Assembly (NCBI GenBank): GCA_929200315.1
Contig: CAKMZB010000003.1
Location: 354,927 to 418,926 of the forward strand
Length of the DNA: 64,000 bases
Source of the DNA: an uncultured Alphaproteobacteria bacterium
Lineage (GTDB): Bacteria > Pseudomonadota > Alphaproteobacteria > Rhizobiales > Rhizobiaceae
Reading direction: 5' to 3'
Shown: positions 1 through 8,814 of the stretch, one piece after another
How the letters are laid out: the number at the start of each line of letters is the position of its first letter
Position numbering within the stretch: position 1 is the first letter of the stretch
Notes under the pieces: generated by a model
What the model saw: only the letters and a program-made list of their open reading frames with translations
What the model was told of the DNA's origin: nothing
Databases searched by the model: none
Translations under genes and position numbers: made by a program

Positions 1-1
1 G

Positions 2-1045
2 GCGACTTTCGCTCGTACCGCAGCTTATGACACGGCGATCTCCAACTGGATGGCAGGCGAGAACGGCATCGAAACACCCCCAGCCCGCACCTTTGGCGGC
101 ACGCTGATGGCCACCATGCGCTATGGCGAGAACCCCCATCAGGGCGCGGCGCTTTATACCGACGGGCAGGCCGTTCCCGGCGTTGCCCATGGCGAACAGG
201 TTCAGGGCAAGCCGCTGTCCTTCAACAACATCAACGACACCGATGCGGCCTTCCAGACGGTGGCGTCCTTTAGTGCCAGGACGCCCACCATAGCAATCAT
301 CAAGCACGCCAATCCCTGTGGCGTGGCGCAAGGCGGTTCGTTCCTGGAAGCTCATGCCAAGGCGTTAGCCTGCGACCCGGTCTCCGCCTTTGGCGGCATT
401 GTTGCGTTGAACGGGTTGCTCGACGCGGACACCGCAAAGGCCATCATTGAGGTCTTCACCGAGGTGGTGATCGCCACCGGGGCGAGCGACGAGGCGAAGG
501 CGGTAATGGCGGGCAAGAAGAACATCCGCCTCATCCTCACCGGGGGTCTGCCTGGGCCTGAGCAAGGCGGCATGGATGTGCGCTCTGTTGCCGGCGGCCT
601 GCTCGTGCAGGGCCGCGACACAAAGCTCGCAGCCCGCACGGACATGACTTGCGTCACGGACAAAGCCCCGTCGGAAACCGAATGGTCGGACCTCATCTTC
701 GCCTATACTGTCGCCAAACACGTTAAATCGAACGCCATCGTCTATGCCCGAGACGGTGCGACGGTTGGCGTTGGCGCAGGGCAGATGAGCCGGGTGGACT
801 CCTCCCGCATCGCAGCACGCAAAGCGGCAGATGCCTTTGGCGATGATTTCTTAAAAGAGAACGGCTGCGTCGTTGCCTCAGATGCCTTCTTTCCCTTCGC
901 CGACGGTCTTCTGGCAGCGGCGGACGCCGGGGCGAGCGCCATCATTCAGCCGGGCGGGTCGATGCGGGACGATGACGTCATCAAAGCTGCAAACGACGCC
1001 GGTCTTGCCATGGTGCTCACCGGCACCCGGCATTTTAGACATTAA
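2..1045 (+). CDS. purH: PurH, bifunctional AICAR transformylase/IMP cyclohydrolase (5' end outside window)
   Basis: This is the 3' portion of purH, which catalyses the last two steps of de novo purine synthesis (AICAR formylation and IMP ring closure) in the cytoplasm. The reading frame is open from base 2, upstream of the first ATG at 50, so the gene is cut by the window edge. What remains is the end of the cyclohydrolase domain and the whole transformylase domain. Family motifs are clear: RYGENPHQ, the KHANPCG segment, the DPVSAFGGI segment, SNAIVYA, and the C-terminal GTRHFRH ending typical of PurH. Its stop codon overlaps the stop of the convergent MFS gene by four bases. Identification is secure. 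Confidence 0.97.
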   Translation, partial: ATFARTAAYDTAISNWMAGENGIETPPARTFGGTLMATMRYGENPHQGAALYTDGQAVPGVAHGEQVQGKPLSFNNINDTDAAFQTVASFSARTPTIAIIKHANPCGVAQGGSFLEAHAKALACDPVSAFGGIVALNGLLDADTAKAIIEVFTEVVIATGASDEAKAVMAGKKNIRLILTGGLPGPEQGGMDVRSVAGGLLVQGRDTKLAARTDMTCVTDKAPSETEWSDLIFAYTVAKHVKSNAIVYARDGATVGVGAGQMSRVDSSRIAARKAADAFGDDFLKENGCVVASDAFFPFADGLLAAADAGASAIIQPGGSMRDDDVIKAANDAGLAMVLTGTRHFRH

Positions 1046-2412
1046 GCAGCCGAACCGCCGGGCTTCTGCTGCTTCACCAACGGCAACAACAACAGCGAGA
1101 TGATGAAGAGCGCCACGATGGGTGAGACACCAAGGCGTTGGTTGTCAGTTGCTAACGTCACCCAGGCGATTAGCACGGGCGCGAGAAAGGACGTTGCGCG
1201 GCCCGACAGAGCATAGAGGCCAAAGGCTTCCGCCATGCGGTCCGGCTCCGCCTGATCCACCATCAGCGTGCGCGACGCCGCCTGCAACGCGCCGCCCGCC
1301 GCGCCGATCAAGCCGCCGCAGATGTAGAAAACGATGGACGGCAACTCGCTGCCTTCAGCGAGCGGAATGAAAAGCGCCTCGGTGGGCGATGTCGTGATGA
1401 CAATGAGGCTCGACAACATCAGCAGCAGCACGGTCAGCACCACTACGAATTTCGGCCCAAATCTGGCGTCCAGCCGACCGCCAACCCAAGCACCAATGAC
1501 ACCAGTGAGGTTTGCCAGAATGCCGAAAATACCAACCTGCACGATGGACCAGTTGAGCACGCCAACAGCGTAGATGCCGCCGAATGTGTAGAGCCCGTTC
1601 AGTGCATCGCGATAGACCATGGAGGATGTGAGATAGGCGAAAAGTGAGCGACGTTGCGGCAGCGAACGGAGCGTCTTCCCCAGCTCCTTCAAACCTCGCA
1701 ATACGGCTCCCGACGCCCGCTCCCGTCGCACAACATCCGGTGTGAAGAGGAAGAGCGGCAGCACAAAGATAAGATACCACAGCCCTGTCAGCGGTCCGGC
1801 AGCACGCTCCCCCTCCCGCGCAACGGGGTCAAGGCCAAAGAGCGGTTCGATGCCGATCAGCGTCTTGCCATTGTCCCCCGTCGTCATGGTGAGCAGCATG
1901 ACGATGAGCGTCAACAAGCCAGCAATGTAGCCCAGCGCCCAGGCATTGCCGGAAAGCCGCCCCAGTCGCTCACGAGGCACGAGGGTTGGCATCATGGCGT
2001 TGTTGAAGACTGCGGCAAATTCAAAGCCAACCATGGTGATGACAAAGGCACAAAGAGCGAAGATCACACCCCGCGTGTCTGCCCCGGGCAGCGCCCACCA
2101 GAGCGACACCGCTCCAATGACCGCCAGAACGGAAAAGCCAGCAATCCAAGGCTTGCGCGGGCCGGACGCATCCGCAATCGCGCCCAGAACCGGGGACATC
2201 GCTGCAATCAGAAAGCCGCCGATCCCGACGGCCCAACCCCATTGCGCCTGGCCGGTGGTTGGATCGCTCGCCACATAGGCGGCAAAGTAAGGGGCGAAAA
2301 TGAATGTGATGATGAGCGTGTGGAACGGCTGCTGCGCCCAATCGAACAGCATCCAGCCCCAGATCCCCCGGCGCGAAACAGGCGCGCTCGGTTCTTCAAC
2401 GGTCACACTCAT
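1042..2412 (-). CDS. MFS transporter, UMF1/Atg22-like family
   Basis: A 456-residue inner-membrane transporter with about twelve hydrophobic segments. The N-terminus carries the family motif [16 protein letters not shown] followed by FAPYFA, characteristic of UMF1 (Atg22-like) major facilitator proteins. The substrate is unknown; family members are often assumed to export amino acids or small metabolites. I chose the ATG at 2412 because a GAGGGGAG ribosome-binding site lies just upstream on the minus strand; an in-frame start 16 codons earlier adds only non-conserved residues. It converges on purH with overlapping stop codons and is divergent from ccmA, with a short shared promoter region (2413-2541). 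Confidence 0.85.
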   Translation of the reverse strand: MSVTVEEPSAPVSRRGIWGWMLFDWAQQPFHTLIITFIFAPYFAAYVASDPTTGQAQWGWAVGIGGFLIAAMSPVLGAIADASGPRKPWIAGFSVLAVIGAVSLWWALPGADTRGVIFALCAFVITMVGFEFAAVFNNAMMPTLVPRERLGRLSGNAWALGYIAGLLTLIVMLLTMTTGDNGKTLIGIEPLFGLDPVAREGERAAGPLTGLWYLIFVLPLFLFTPDVVRRERASGAVLRGLKELGKTLRSLPQRRSLFAYLTSSMVYRDALNGLYTFGGIYAVGVLNWSIVQVGIFGILANLTGVIGAWVGGRLDARFGPKFVVVLTVLLLMLSSLIVITTSPTEALFIPLAEGSELPSIVFYICGGLIGAAGGALQAASRTLMVDQAEPDRMAEAFGLYALSGRATSFLAPVLIAWVTLATDNQRLGVSPIVALFIISLLLLPLVKQQKPGGSAA

Positions 2413-2541
2413 ATCAGCTCCCCTCACGATGCCCCTTTCAGGGCAACATGACGCTCCCATGACGGAGCGTGGAGGGCAAGAGTTTGAACGGACGGCCCAA
2501 CAGGTTTGGCAATCTGCCCCGCGCCCGCTAGAGGCAGGGCC

Positions 2542-3180
2542 ATGAAGCTTGCTGCCGACAGTCTCGCCATTGCCCGCGGGGAGGACGTGATCCTCTCCGG
2601 CGTGTCCTTTGAGGTGAAGGGCGGTGAAGCGCTAGTGGTCGAGGGGCCAAATGGCGCAGGGAAATCCACCCTCCTACGCGCGCTGGCCGGGCTGTTGCCA
2701 CTAGAAGAGGGAACGATCAGCTTCACCGGCAGCGAAGAATTTTCGCAGACCGCACTCAAAGACGCGCTGCATTATCTCAGCCACGAAAACGCCATGAAAG
2801 CGGAGGTTTGCGTCGCCGACAATCTCACCTTCTGGCAGAGCCTCCAGGGCACCCCGCATCTCGAGGCGGACGAGGCGCTGGAGATGGTGGGGCTTGGCGG
2901 GCTTGGCTCATTGCCCTTCGGACATCTCTCCACCGGCCAGAGACGACGTGTGGCGATTGCACGGCTGCTCGTCTCCTGGCGGCCGGTCTGGCTGCTGGAC
3001 GAACCCACCGCCGGTCTCGATGCCCGCTCGCAGAAGCAATTTGCCGATCTGATGGACGCCCATCTTGAGGATGGCGGTCTCATCATTGCTGCCACCCATA
3101 TTGATCTCGGCGTGGAGAGAACGGCACTGCTGGACGTCGCCGACTTTCAGCCTTCCATCGACGAAGCGGGCACCTCGTGA
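2542..3180 (+). CDS. ccmA: CcmA, ATP-binding subunit of the cytochrome c maturation ABC complex
   Basis: The 212-residue ATPase of the CcmABCD complex, which drives release of haem-loaded CcmE during c-type cytochrome maturation at the cytoplasmic membrane. Walker A is GPNGAGKST, the ABC signature is LSTGQRRRVAIARL, and Walker B reads VWLLDEPTAGLD. The length matches CcmA. The ATG at 2542 follows a purine-rich GAGGCAGGG stretch; an upstream in-frame TTG at 2506 is less likely. The end overlaps the ccmB start, which indicates translational coupling. Identity is supported both by sequence and by the ccmBCDG genes that follow. Confidence 0.93.
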   Translation: MKLAADSLAIARGEDVILSGVSFEVKGGEALVVEGPNGAGKSTLLRALAGLLPLEEGTISFTGSEEFSQTALKDALHYLSHENAMKAEVCVADNLTFWQSLQGTPHLEADEALEMVGLGGLGSLPFGHLSTGQRRRVAIARLLVSWRPVWLLDEPTAGLDARSQKQFADLMDAHLEDGGLIIAATHIDLGVERTALLDVADFQPSIDEAGTS

Positions 3181-3830
3181 TTGCCCTTTTGAAGCGCGAT
3201 GTAGCTCTTGCCCTTTCCGGTGGCGGTGGTGCGGTGACTGCTTTGCTGTTCTATCTTTCGGTGGTCATCATCGTGCCCTTCGCCATAGGCCCGGACCCGG
3301 TGATGCTTGCCGCAATTGGCCCGGCAATTCTGTGGATCGGGGCGCTGCTTGCAGGGCTGCTTGGCCTGGAACGCCTCTTCCAACCGGATCGCGAGGACGG
3401 GTCGCTTGATCAGCTTCGCCTCTCTCCCGTTCCGCTGCCAGCGCTCTGCCTTGCCAAAAGCATCGCCCATTGGCTGGTGACAGGGCTTCCAGCGGCCTTG
3501 TTCGCCCCGCTCTTCGCGCTAATCCTCGGCCTCGATACCCCCGTTATTGCCGCGACCGTCGCTACGCTGCTCGTTGGCACGCCCGCAATCTCCTTCCTCG
3601 GTGCGGTGGGAGCCGCTGTCACCGTTGGTCTGCCCCGCGGCGGCTTGTTGTTGGCAATTCTGGTCCTGCCACTTGCCGTCCCGGTTGTGATCTTCGCCGT
3701 TGGCGCGGTGCGGGCAGTGTCGATGGAGCCAGACCCATTCTGGCCACCCTTCGCGCTGGTCACGGCTCTGACACTTTTCTTTGCTGTGATCGGACCATTC
3801 GCCGCTGCTTTTGCCCTTCGTGGCGATTGA
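3177..3830 (+). CDS. ccmB: CcmB, haem exporter permease
   Basis: A 217-residue integral membrane protein with six hydrophobic helices, the permease partner of CcmA. The N-terminus (LKRDVALALSGGG) and a central LFQPDREDGSLDQL segment are typical of CcmB. It starts with GTG at 3177 inside the end of ccmA (GTGA overlap). CcmB functions with CcmA and CcmC so that haem-loaded CcmE can be released to the downstream ligation steps. Length agrees with the family. Confidence 0.93.
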   Translation: MIALLKRDVALALSGGGGAVTALLFYLSVVIIVPFAIGPDPVMLAAIGPAILWIGALLAGLLGLERLFQPDREDGSLDQLRLSPVPLPALCLAKSIAHWLVTGLPAALFAPLFALILGLDTPVIAATVATLLVGTPAISFLGAVGAAVTVGLPRGGLLLAILVLPLAVPVVIFAVGAVRAVSMEPDPFWPPFALVTALTLFFAVIGPFAAAFALRGD

Positions 3831-3861
3831 AGATGGTCCGCGTGAGGCTTAGAATCACAAT

Positions 3862-4653
3862 ATGAATGCCATCGTCCAGAAAGCCTCACGCAAAGGGAGG
3901 CTATCCGCCCTCGCTAACCCGGCGCGGTTCCTGGCGCTTGTGCGCGTGACTTGGCCTGGTCTGGCACTGGCAACCATCGTCGCCTTCACCATCGGCCTCT
4001 ATCTCACTTTCTCCGTGCCGGATGATTATCAGCAGGGCCGCACCGTGCGAATCATGTTCATCCACGTCCCAGCCGTCTGGATGGCGATGGGCGCCTATAT
4101 GGTGATGGTTTCGGCCGCCCTCGGGGTCCTTGTCTGGCGCCATCCGCTGGCCGATGTCGCCGCCCGTGCGGCAGCTCCTATCGGGGCGGCTTTCACATTT
4201 TTAGGTCTTGCCACCGGCTCCATTTGGGGGCGGCCGATGTGGGGCAGCTGGTGGGAATGGGATGCGCGGCTGACCTCCTTCCTCGTCCTTCTCATCATCT
4301 ATCTTGGTCTTATCGCTCTGTGGCGAGCAATTGAGGAACCGGCGCGCTCCGCGCGGATGGCGGCAATCGTCATTCTGGTAGGCGCGCTGAACATCCCGAT
4401 CATCAAATTCTCGGTGGACTGGTTTACGACACTTCACCAATCCGCCTCCGTGCTGCGGTTGGACGGCCCGACCATGCCACCCGTCTTTCTAACGCCACTT
4501 CTGGTGATGGGCCTTGCCTATCTGCTGTTTTTCCTAACGCTTCACCTCCTCGCCATGCGCAACGAGGTGATACGCCGGCAAATCCGCACCGGCCAACGCA
4601 AAGCGGCGCAGGCAGCTCGCACCGAGCAGATCGCGCGAGGGAAGAAACAATGA
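3862..4653 (+). CDS. ccmC: CcmC, haem-handling protein of cytochrome c maturation
   Basis: A 263-residue protein with six transmembrane segments. It has the tryptophan-rich WWD motif at WGRPMWGSWWEWDARLT, which faces the periplasm and binds haem for loading onto CcmE. The two conserved haem-ligand histidines appear in the IMFIHVPAVW segment and in the WFTTLHQSASVL segment. The gene begins at an ATG 31 bases after ccmB and ends in an ATGA overlap with ccmD. Order and sequence make the call secure. Confidence 0.95.
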   Translation: MNAIVQKASRKGRLSALANPARFLALVRVTWPGLALATIVAFTIGLYLTFSVPDDYQQGRTVRIMFIHVPAVWMAMGAYMVMVSAALGVLVWRHPLADVAARAAAPIGAAFTFLGLATGSIWGRPMWGSWWEWDARLTSFLVLLIIYLGLIALWRAIEEPARSARMAAIVILVGALNIPIIKFSVDWFTTLHQSASVLRLDGPTMPPVFLTPLLVMGLAYLLFFLTLHLLAMRNEVIRRQIRTGQRKAAQAARTEQIARGKKQ

Positions 4654-4817
4654 TCGACACTCTCCTCGGCACGCAATATGGCGGCTTCATCGCCTCATCT
4701 TTTGCGATCTCGGCAACCGTTTTGATCGCGCTTATCCTTTGGGTCTGGCTGACTTTTCGCAGTCGCCGCAAAGCGCTAAAGGCACTCGACGATGCCGGGT
4801 TTGGCCGCAATGGCTAA
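4650..4817 (+). CDS. ccmD: CcmD, small haem exporter accessory protein
   Basis: A 55-residue single-span membrane protein. It has a short N-terminal region ending in QYGGFIASSF, one hydrophobic helix (roughly residues 14-34), and a basic cytoplasmic segment with RSRRKALKAL. This is the classic CcmD layout, including the small N-terminal aromatic patch. CcmD associates with CcmABC and aids haem-CcmE release. It is coupled by a four-base overlap to ccmC and its 3' end overlaps the probable start of ccmG. Confidence 0.9.
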   Translation: MIDTLLGTQYGGFIASSFAISATVLIALILWVWLTFRSRRKALKALDDAGFGRNG

Positions 4818-5370
4818 GCGCCGCCTCCCCATCCTCGCCCTCGTCCCGGCCCTGATCTTTGCCCTCCTGGCAGGGGTCTTTGCCATGCAGCTCGTATCCG
4901 GACGCGATACGAGCGAACTGCCCACCGCCCTGATGGACCGCAGGGCTCCGGATTTTGAACTTCCGCCGCTCGACGGTCTCGCCACACAGGCCTTCACATC
5001 CGCCACCCTCGCAGACGGTAAAGCGACCCTCGTCAACATTTGGGCCTCCTGGTGCGCCCCGTGCCGGGCGGAACATCCGGTGCTGATGGCGCTCGCCAAG
5101 CGCGATGATCTCCAAATCGCCGGGATCAATTACAAGGATCAGCCAGGCAATGCCCGCCGCTTCCTCGGCGCACTTGGCAATCCCTTCGATCTGATTGGTG
5201 TCGACCCGGCCGGACGCGCTTCAATCGACTGGGGCTTTTATGGTGTGCCTGAAACCTTTCTCGTCGATGGTAGAGGGATAATTCGTCATAAGATTGTCGG
5301 CCCAATCACAGCCGCCAAATACGAAGAATTACTGACGATTCTTGACCAGCTTCCGGAGCCAACCTCATGA
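4810..5370 (+). CDS. ccmG: CcmG/DsbE, periplasmic thiol:disulfide oxidoreductase
   Basis: A membrane-anchored thioredoxin-fold reductant that keeps apocytochrome CXXCH cysteines reduced. An uncleaved N-terminal anchor is followed by the DsbE-specific RRAPDFELPPLDG segment, the active site WASWCAPCRAEHP, the GINYKD strand, and the cis-proline region YGVPETFLVDG. The ATG at 4810 gives 187 residues; an in-frame ATG at 4792 is also possible. The start overlaps the ccmD stop and the end overlaps the next small gene (ATGA), so it belongs to the same operon. Confidence 0.94.
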   Translation: MAKRRLPILALVPALIFALLAGVFAMQLVSGRDTSELPTALMDRRAPDFELPPLDGLATQAFTSATLADGKATLVNIWASWCAPCRAEHPVLMALAKRDDLQIAGINYKDQPGNARRFLGALGNPFDLIGVDPAGRASIDWGFYGVPETFLVDGRGIIRHKIVGPITAAKYEELLTILDQLPEPTS

Positions 5371-5735
5371 TTGGCTCCCGTTCGATCCTTTCCTCTCTCC
5401 ATCTGCAGAGACAGCCCCTTGCGGTCCTCGCGATGGTTTTCGTGCTGGCAAACCTGCTGTTGCCCGGCGCGATGGCTCGCGCAGCGGTGACCGAAGGTGC
5501 GTCTTGGACCGTTCTTTGCTCGGAACTGGCGGCACGGGGGGGTGGCACACTCGCTGCACTCGATTGCGAACGCTGCTGCCTGACGGAAAATGCCCTTGGA
5601 CCGGTACCCGTTTCAGCTGTTGCAGGGCACTTGCCTGGAGACGCATCAACGCTTATCGGCGCGCGGTTCCTACTCACATTTGAGCGCGTTCGACGGGAGG
5701 GCTGCGGCCCTCGGGCACCCCCACTCACGATCTGA
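5367..5735 (+). CDS. Small secreted Cys-containing protein of the ccm/copper cluster, function unknown
   Basis: A 122-residue protein whose start overlaps the ccmG stop (ATGA), which argues that it is a real cotranscribed gene. An N-terminal hydrophobic segment (about residues 17-40, ending near ARA) looks like a signal peptide. The mature part has a Cys near residue 51 and a cluster around LDCERCCLTEN. I do not recognise the family with confidence. Its place between ccmG and a PCuAC copper chaperone suggests a periplasmic metal or thiol role; small DUF2946-like proteins occur in similar contexts, but I cannot confirm membership. Confidence 0.55.
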   Translation: MIGSRSILSSLHLQRQPLAVLAMVFVLANLLLPGAMARAAVTEGASWTVLCSELAARGGGTLAALDCERCCLTENALGPVPVSAVAGHLPGDASTLIGARFLLTFERVRREGCGPRAPPLTI

Positions 5736-5797
5736 AACCACATCGCCCGCGCCACGACGGCGGGGCCAATAATTCTTTCAGATTACAAGAGACCAAC

Positions 5798-6388
5798 ATG
5801 TCCAAATTTTCCCCTCTGCGCAGCATTGGCTGTGCCTTACTTCTCTCCGCTTTCGTGGCGACGCCGGCCTTCGCGGATTCTGCTCACACCAAAACTGAGC
5901 ACTTCGCCAGCACCGGCATGGCGCGAGTAGGAGACCTCGTCATCTCCTCTGCATGGACACGCCAGACACCTCCCGGCGCGAAGGTTGGCGGTGCCTACTT
6001 CACCATCACCAACGAGGGCGACAGCGCCGACCGCCTGATCGGCGGGGAAGCGGCTTTCGCCAAGCGTGTCGAGATCCACGAAATGTCTGTCACCGATGGC
6101 GTCATGCGGATGCAGCCCGTTGAGGGAGGCCTCGAAATCAAGCCGGGCGAGACCGTTGAACTGAAGCCCGGCGGCTATCACGTCATGTTCATGGGCTTGA
6201 GCGAAAACCCTAAAAAAGGTGGTAATGTCAATGTGACATTGCGCTTTGAAGAGGCCGGTGAGACTTCATTCCTGATACCCGTTGCCGGAATTGGCGCAAC
6301 GTCTCTTGAAGGCCATGATGGCGACCATGGAGATGACCACTCAAAAATGGATCATTCGGGCCATGACATGAAAAAGGATGACCAGTGA
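5798..6388 (+). CDS. PCu(A)C-type periplasmic copper chaperone with His-rich tail
   Basis: A 196-residue secreted protein with a signal peptide ending near ATPAFA. The PCuAC motif is visible: a His and Met in EIHEMSVTDGVMRMQ, followed by the HVMFMGL segment, giving the H(M)X10MX21HXM pattern that binds Cu(I). The family delivers copper to the CuA site of cytochrome c oxidase. The C-terminus (about residues 173-196) has an added stretch rich in His, Asp and Met, likely a second copper-binding tail. The SCO1 gene overlaps its end, consistent with joint action in oxidase copper-site assembly. Confidence 0.9.
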   Translation: MSKFSPLRSIGCALLLSAFVATPAFADSAHTKTEHFASTGMARVGDLVISSAWTRQTPPGAKVGGAYFTITNEGDSADRLIGGEAAFAKRVEIHEMSVTDGVMRMQPVEGGLEIKPGETVELKPGGYHVMFMGLSENPKKGGNVNVTLRFEEAGETSFLIPVAGIGATSLEGHDGDHGDDHSKMDHSGHDMKKDDQ

Positions 6389-6984
6389 AGGCGTTACGCT
6401 ACGCGCTTTGGGGGCTTGTTGTGTTGGTGGCGGGAGCGCTCGCCTACACCACCTTCATGACGCCCTCTCAAGGGCCGTCGACCCAATTGGCCGAGGCCTA
6501 TGGCGCGCCCTTTACCGCAACGCTGGTGGCCGAAGGCCGCCAGCGCCCTATGTCACGCCAAGACATGCTCGGGCGTCCCCATGTCATGTTCTTCGGCTTC
6601 ACTCACTGTCCGGATGTCTGCCCGACAACATTGTTTGAAGCCTCGCGCTGGCTCGCCGGGCTGGGCGCGGATGCTGATGGACTGGACGTCTATTTCATCA
6701 CCATCGACCCGGAGCGGGACGATGCGGAGATGCTCAGCGATTACCTCTCCGCCTTCGATCCGCGCATCAAGGCAGTGACGGGTAGCCAAGAAGAAATTGC
6801 AACATTGGTGAAGGGGTGGAACGTCTACGCCAAAAAGGTGCTGCTGGAGGATGGCGACTATACGATGGACCATACTGCCAGCACTTTCCTGATGCGCGGC
6901 GATGGTTCCCTCCAGGGCACGATTGCTTATCAGGAGAATTCCGAAACTGCGATTGCAAAACTGCGCCGTCTGCTCGGCACTTGA
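6385..6984 (+). CDS. SCO1/SenC family copper-site assembly protein
   Basis: A 199-residue protein with one N-terminal membrane anchor and a thioredoxin fold. The copper-binding motif THCPDVCPTTL and the distal His in DHTASTFLM are both present. SCO proteins act as thiol-disulfide reductases or metallochaperones for the CuA centre of cytochrome oxidase. It starts at a GTG that overlaps the PCuAC stop codon, so the two are translationally coupled. The 130 bases downstream contain no gene. Confidence 0.92.
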   Translation: MKALRYALWGLVVLVAGALAYTTFMTPSQGPSTQLAEAYGAPFTATLVAEGRQRPMSRQDMLGRPHVMFFGFTHCPDVCPTTLFEASRWLAGLGADADGLDVYFITIDPERDDAEMLSDYLSAFDPRIKAVTGSQEEIATLVKGWNVYAKKVLLEDGDYTMDHTASTFLMRGDGSLQGTIAYQENSETAIAKLRRLLGT

Positions 6985-7114
6985 CGCTGGCCTCGCACGG
7001 CTTTCAGCAGTGCTGCGGCGCGAGGCGGTCTTGGCAGTCGCGAACCTGGAGAGAATAGGTTTTGCGGTCCTGCCGCGCTAGGAACGGAAAACCGCAACAA
7101 GCGAATCCGCCTTC

Positions 7115-7735
7115 ATGATCAAAGTTCATCACCTCAACAATTCCCGCTCTCAGCGCATTCTTTGGCTGCTTGAGGAGCTTGGCTGCAAGTATGAGATCGT
7201 CGCCTATCAACGCGATGCAAAGACAAATTTTGCCCCGCCAGAACTTTCAGCAATCCACGCCCTCGGCAAGTCGCCCATGGTGGAGATCGACGGACGGCTG
7301 ATTACAGAATCCGGTGCCATCGTCGAGGTGCTGTGCGATCGGTTCGGCCAGCACATGGTACCGGAAGCCGGAACTGACGCCCATATTGAGCATCTGGAAT
7401 GGATGCACTTTGCCGAAGGCTCAGCCATGACACCGATCTTGCTTGGCCTCTACACTGGTCGCCTTGGTGACGCTGCAGCGCCCTTGCGTCCGCGCATTGG
7501 CGAGCAGCTCAACGCGCATTTCAATCACATGGAAAGCGGCCTGCGCGATAGCGGGCATTTCGTGGTGGACGAGCTGTCCGCCGCCGACATCATGCTCTCC
7601 TTCCCCGCCGAAGTTGCCATGCGGCAGAAGCGGGCAGGGAAGTTGCCGAAACTCGCCGCCTTCGTCGACGCCATTCACGCCCGCCCTGCCTGGAAAGAGG
7701 CGTTCGAGCGCGGCGGCCAATACGATTTCGCTTAG
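7115..7735 (+). CDS. Glutathione S-transferase family protein
   Basis: A 206-residue cytosolic GST. The N-terminal thioredoxin-like domain opens with VHHLNNSRSQRILWLLEELG, where the serine near residue 11 is a likely catalytic residue, and contains the cis-Pro/GSH-binding region GKSPMVEIDG...ITESGAIVEVL. The C-terminal helical domain has the usual LSAADIMLSFP segment. The substrate is unknown. It lies 11 bases before the DUF2855 gene and probably shares its transcript. Confidence 0.88.
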   Translation: MIKVHHLNNSRSQRILWLLEELGCKYEIVAYQRDAKTNFAPPELSAIHALGKSPMVEIDGRLITESGAIVEVLCDRFGQHMVPEAGTDAHIEHLEWMHFAEGSAMTPILLGLYTGRLGDAAAPLRPRIGEQLNAHFNHMESGLRDSGHFVVDELSAADIMLSFPAEVAMRQKRAGKLPKLAAFVDAIHARPAWKEAFERGGQYDFA

Positions 7736-7746
7736 AGGACATCGCC

Positions 7747-8814
7747 ATGGAAATGCAGGTACGGAAGAACACGATCACCGAAACCCGTGTGTTGGAAGGT
7801 CGCGACCGACCTCTGGAGAACGGCGAGGTGCGTGTGACGATCGACCGTTTCGGCTATTCAGCCAACAACGTCACCTATGCGGCTGCCGGAGACACGCTGA
7901 AATACTGGCAGTTCTTCCCAACCGCCGAAGGAGATGATGAATGGGGCATCGTTCCGGTCTGGGGCCTTGCCGATATTACCGAATCCCGCTGCGAGGGGCT
8001 CGCCGCAGGCGAGCGGCTGTTTGGCTATTTCCCGCCTGCAGTAACGCTCATCATGCAGCCGGTCGGCACGACACCGCGCCACTTCATTGACGGGTCGGCC
8101 CACCGCGCGGACCTGCCCCCAGCCTACAACATCTACCGCCGCGTAGAGACGCGCGACGAGGATGCCGAAGACCGTCACATGCTGCTCTTCCCACTCTATG
8201 TGACCTCATGGGCTTTGTGGGACGCGATGAAGGAAGCAAACTGGCATGGAGCACAACGCGTGGTGCTCGTCAGCGCATCCTCCAAGACCGCCATCGGTCT
8301 CGCCTATGCGCTGGCAAATGACAAAGATGCACCACCCGTGCTTGGCTTAACCTCGGCAGGGAACGTCGAATTCGTCGAAAAGCTTGGCCTTTATGACGAG
8401 GTTCTGACTTACGATAAGCTCGAAGACATGGATGCCGGGACGAAGACCATTATCGTCGACATGTCTGGCAATGCGGCGACCCTTGGCCGCCTGCACCGGC
8501 ATCTGGGAGATGCAATGCGCCACACCCTGGATGTCGGCCTCACCCATTGGGACGCCGAGCGTCGCGACGAGGGCATTATCCGCGACCGCCGTTCCTTCTT
8601 CTTTGCACCGGCGCAGATCACCGCGCGGACGAAGGAATGGGGCGCGGGGGAATTTGCCCGCCGCACCGGCGCGTTCATGGAAGCCGCCGCTGCCGACAGC
8701 AAGCGCTGGCTGAAGCTGGAACGTTTCACCGATCTAAAGGATCTCGCCATTTTCCACACAGAGATTGCCAATGGCGGCGCAGCCCCGGAGCGAGGCATCA
8801 TCATCAAGCCCTAA
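7747..8814 (+). CDS. DUF2855 family protein (MDR-like), function unknown
   Basis: A 355-residue protein resembling the DUF2855 family, distant relatives of medium-chain dehydrogenases. The FGYSANNVTYAAAGDTLKYW segment and the GVVPVWG-like region (GIVPVWGLADI) are family hallmarks. Catalytic activity is not established. It follows a GST by 11 bases, so a role in quinone or electrophile metabolism is possible. Its stop codon overlaps that of the convergent sitD-type gene by four bases. Confidence 0.78.
   Translation: MEMQVRKNTITETRVLEGRDRPLENGEVRVTIDRFGYSANNVTYAAAGDTLKYWQFFPTAEGDDEWGIVPVWGLADITESRCEGLAAGERLFGYFPPAVTLIMQPVGTTPRHFIDGSAHRADLPPAYNIYRRVETRDEDAEDRHMLLFPLYVTSWALWDAMKEANWHGAQRVVLVSASSKTAIGLAYALANDKDAPPVLGLTSAGNVEFVEKLGLYDEVLTYDKLEDMDAGTKTIIVDMSGNAATLGRLHRHLGDAMRHTLDVGLTHWDAERRDEGIIRDRRSFFFAPAQITARTKEWGAGEFARRTGAFMEAAAADSKRWLKLERFTDLKDLAIFHTEIANGGAAPERGIIIKP

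Noticed and set aside
1654..2451. 265-codon plus-strand frame opposite the MFS gene
   Set aside because: The minus strand encodes a clear membrane transporter; the plus-strand translation is highly charged and unlike any protein I know.
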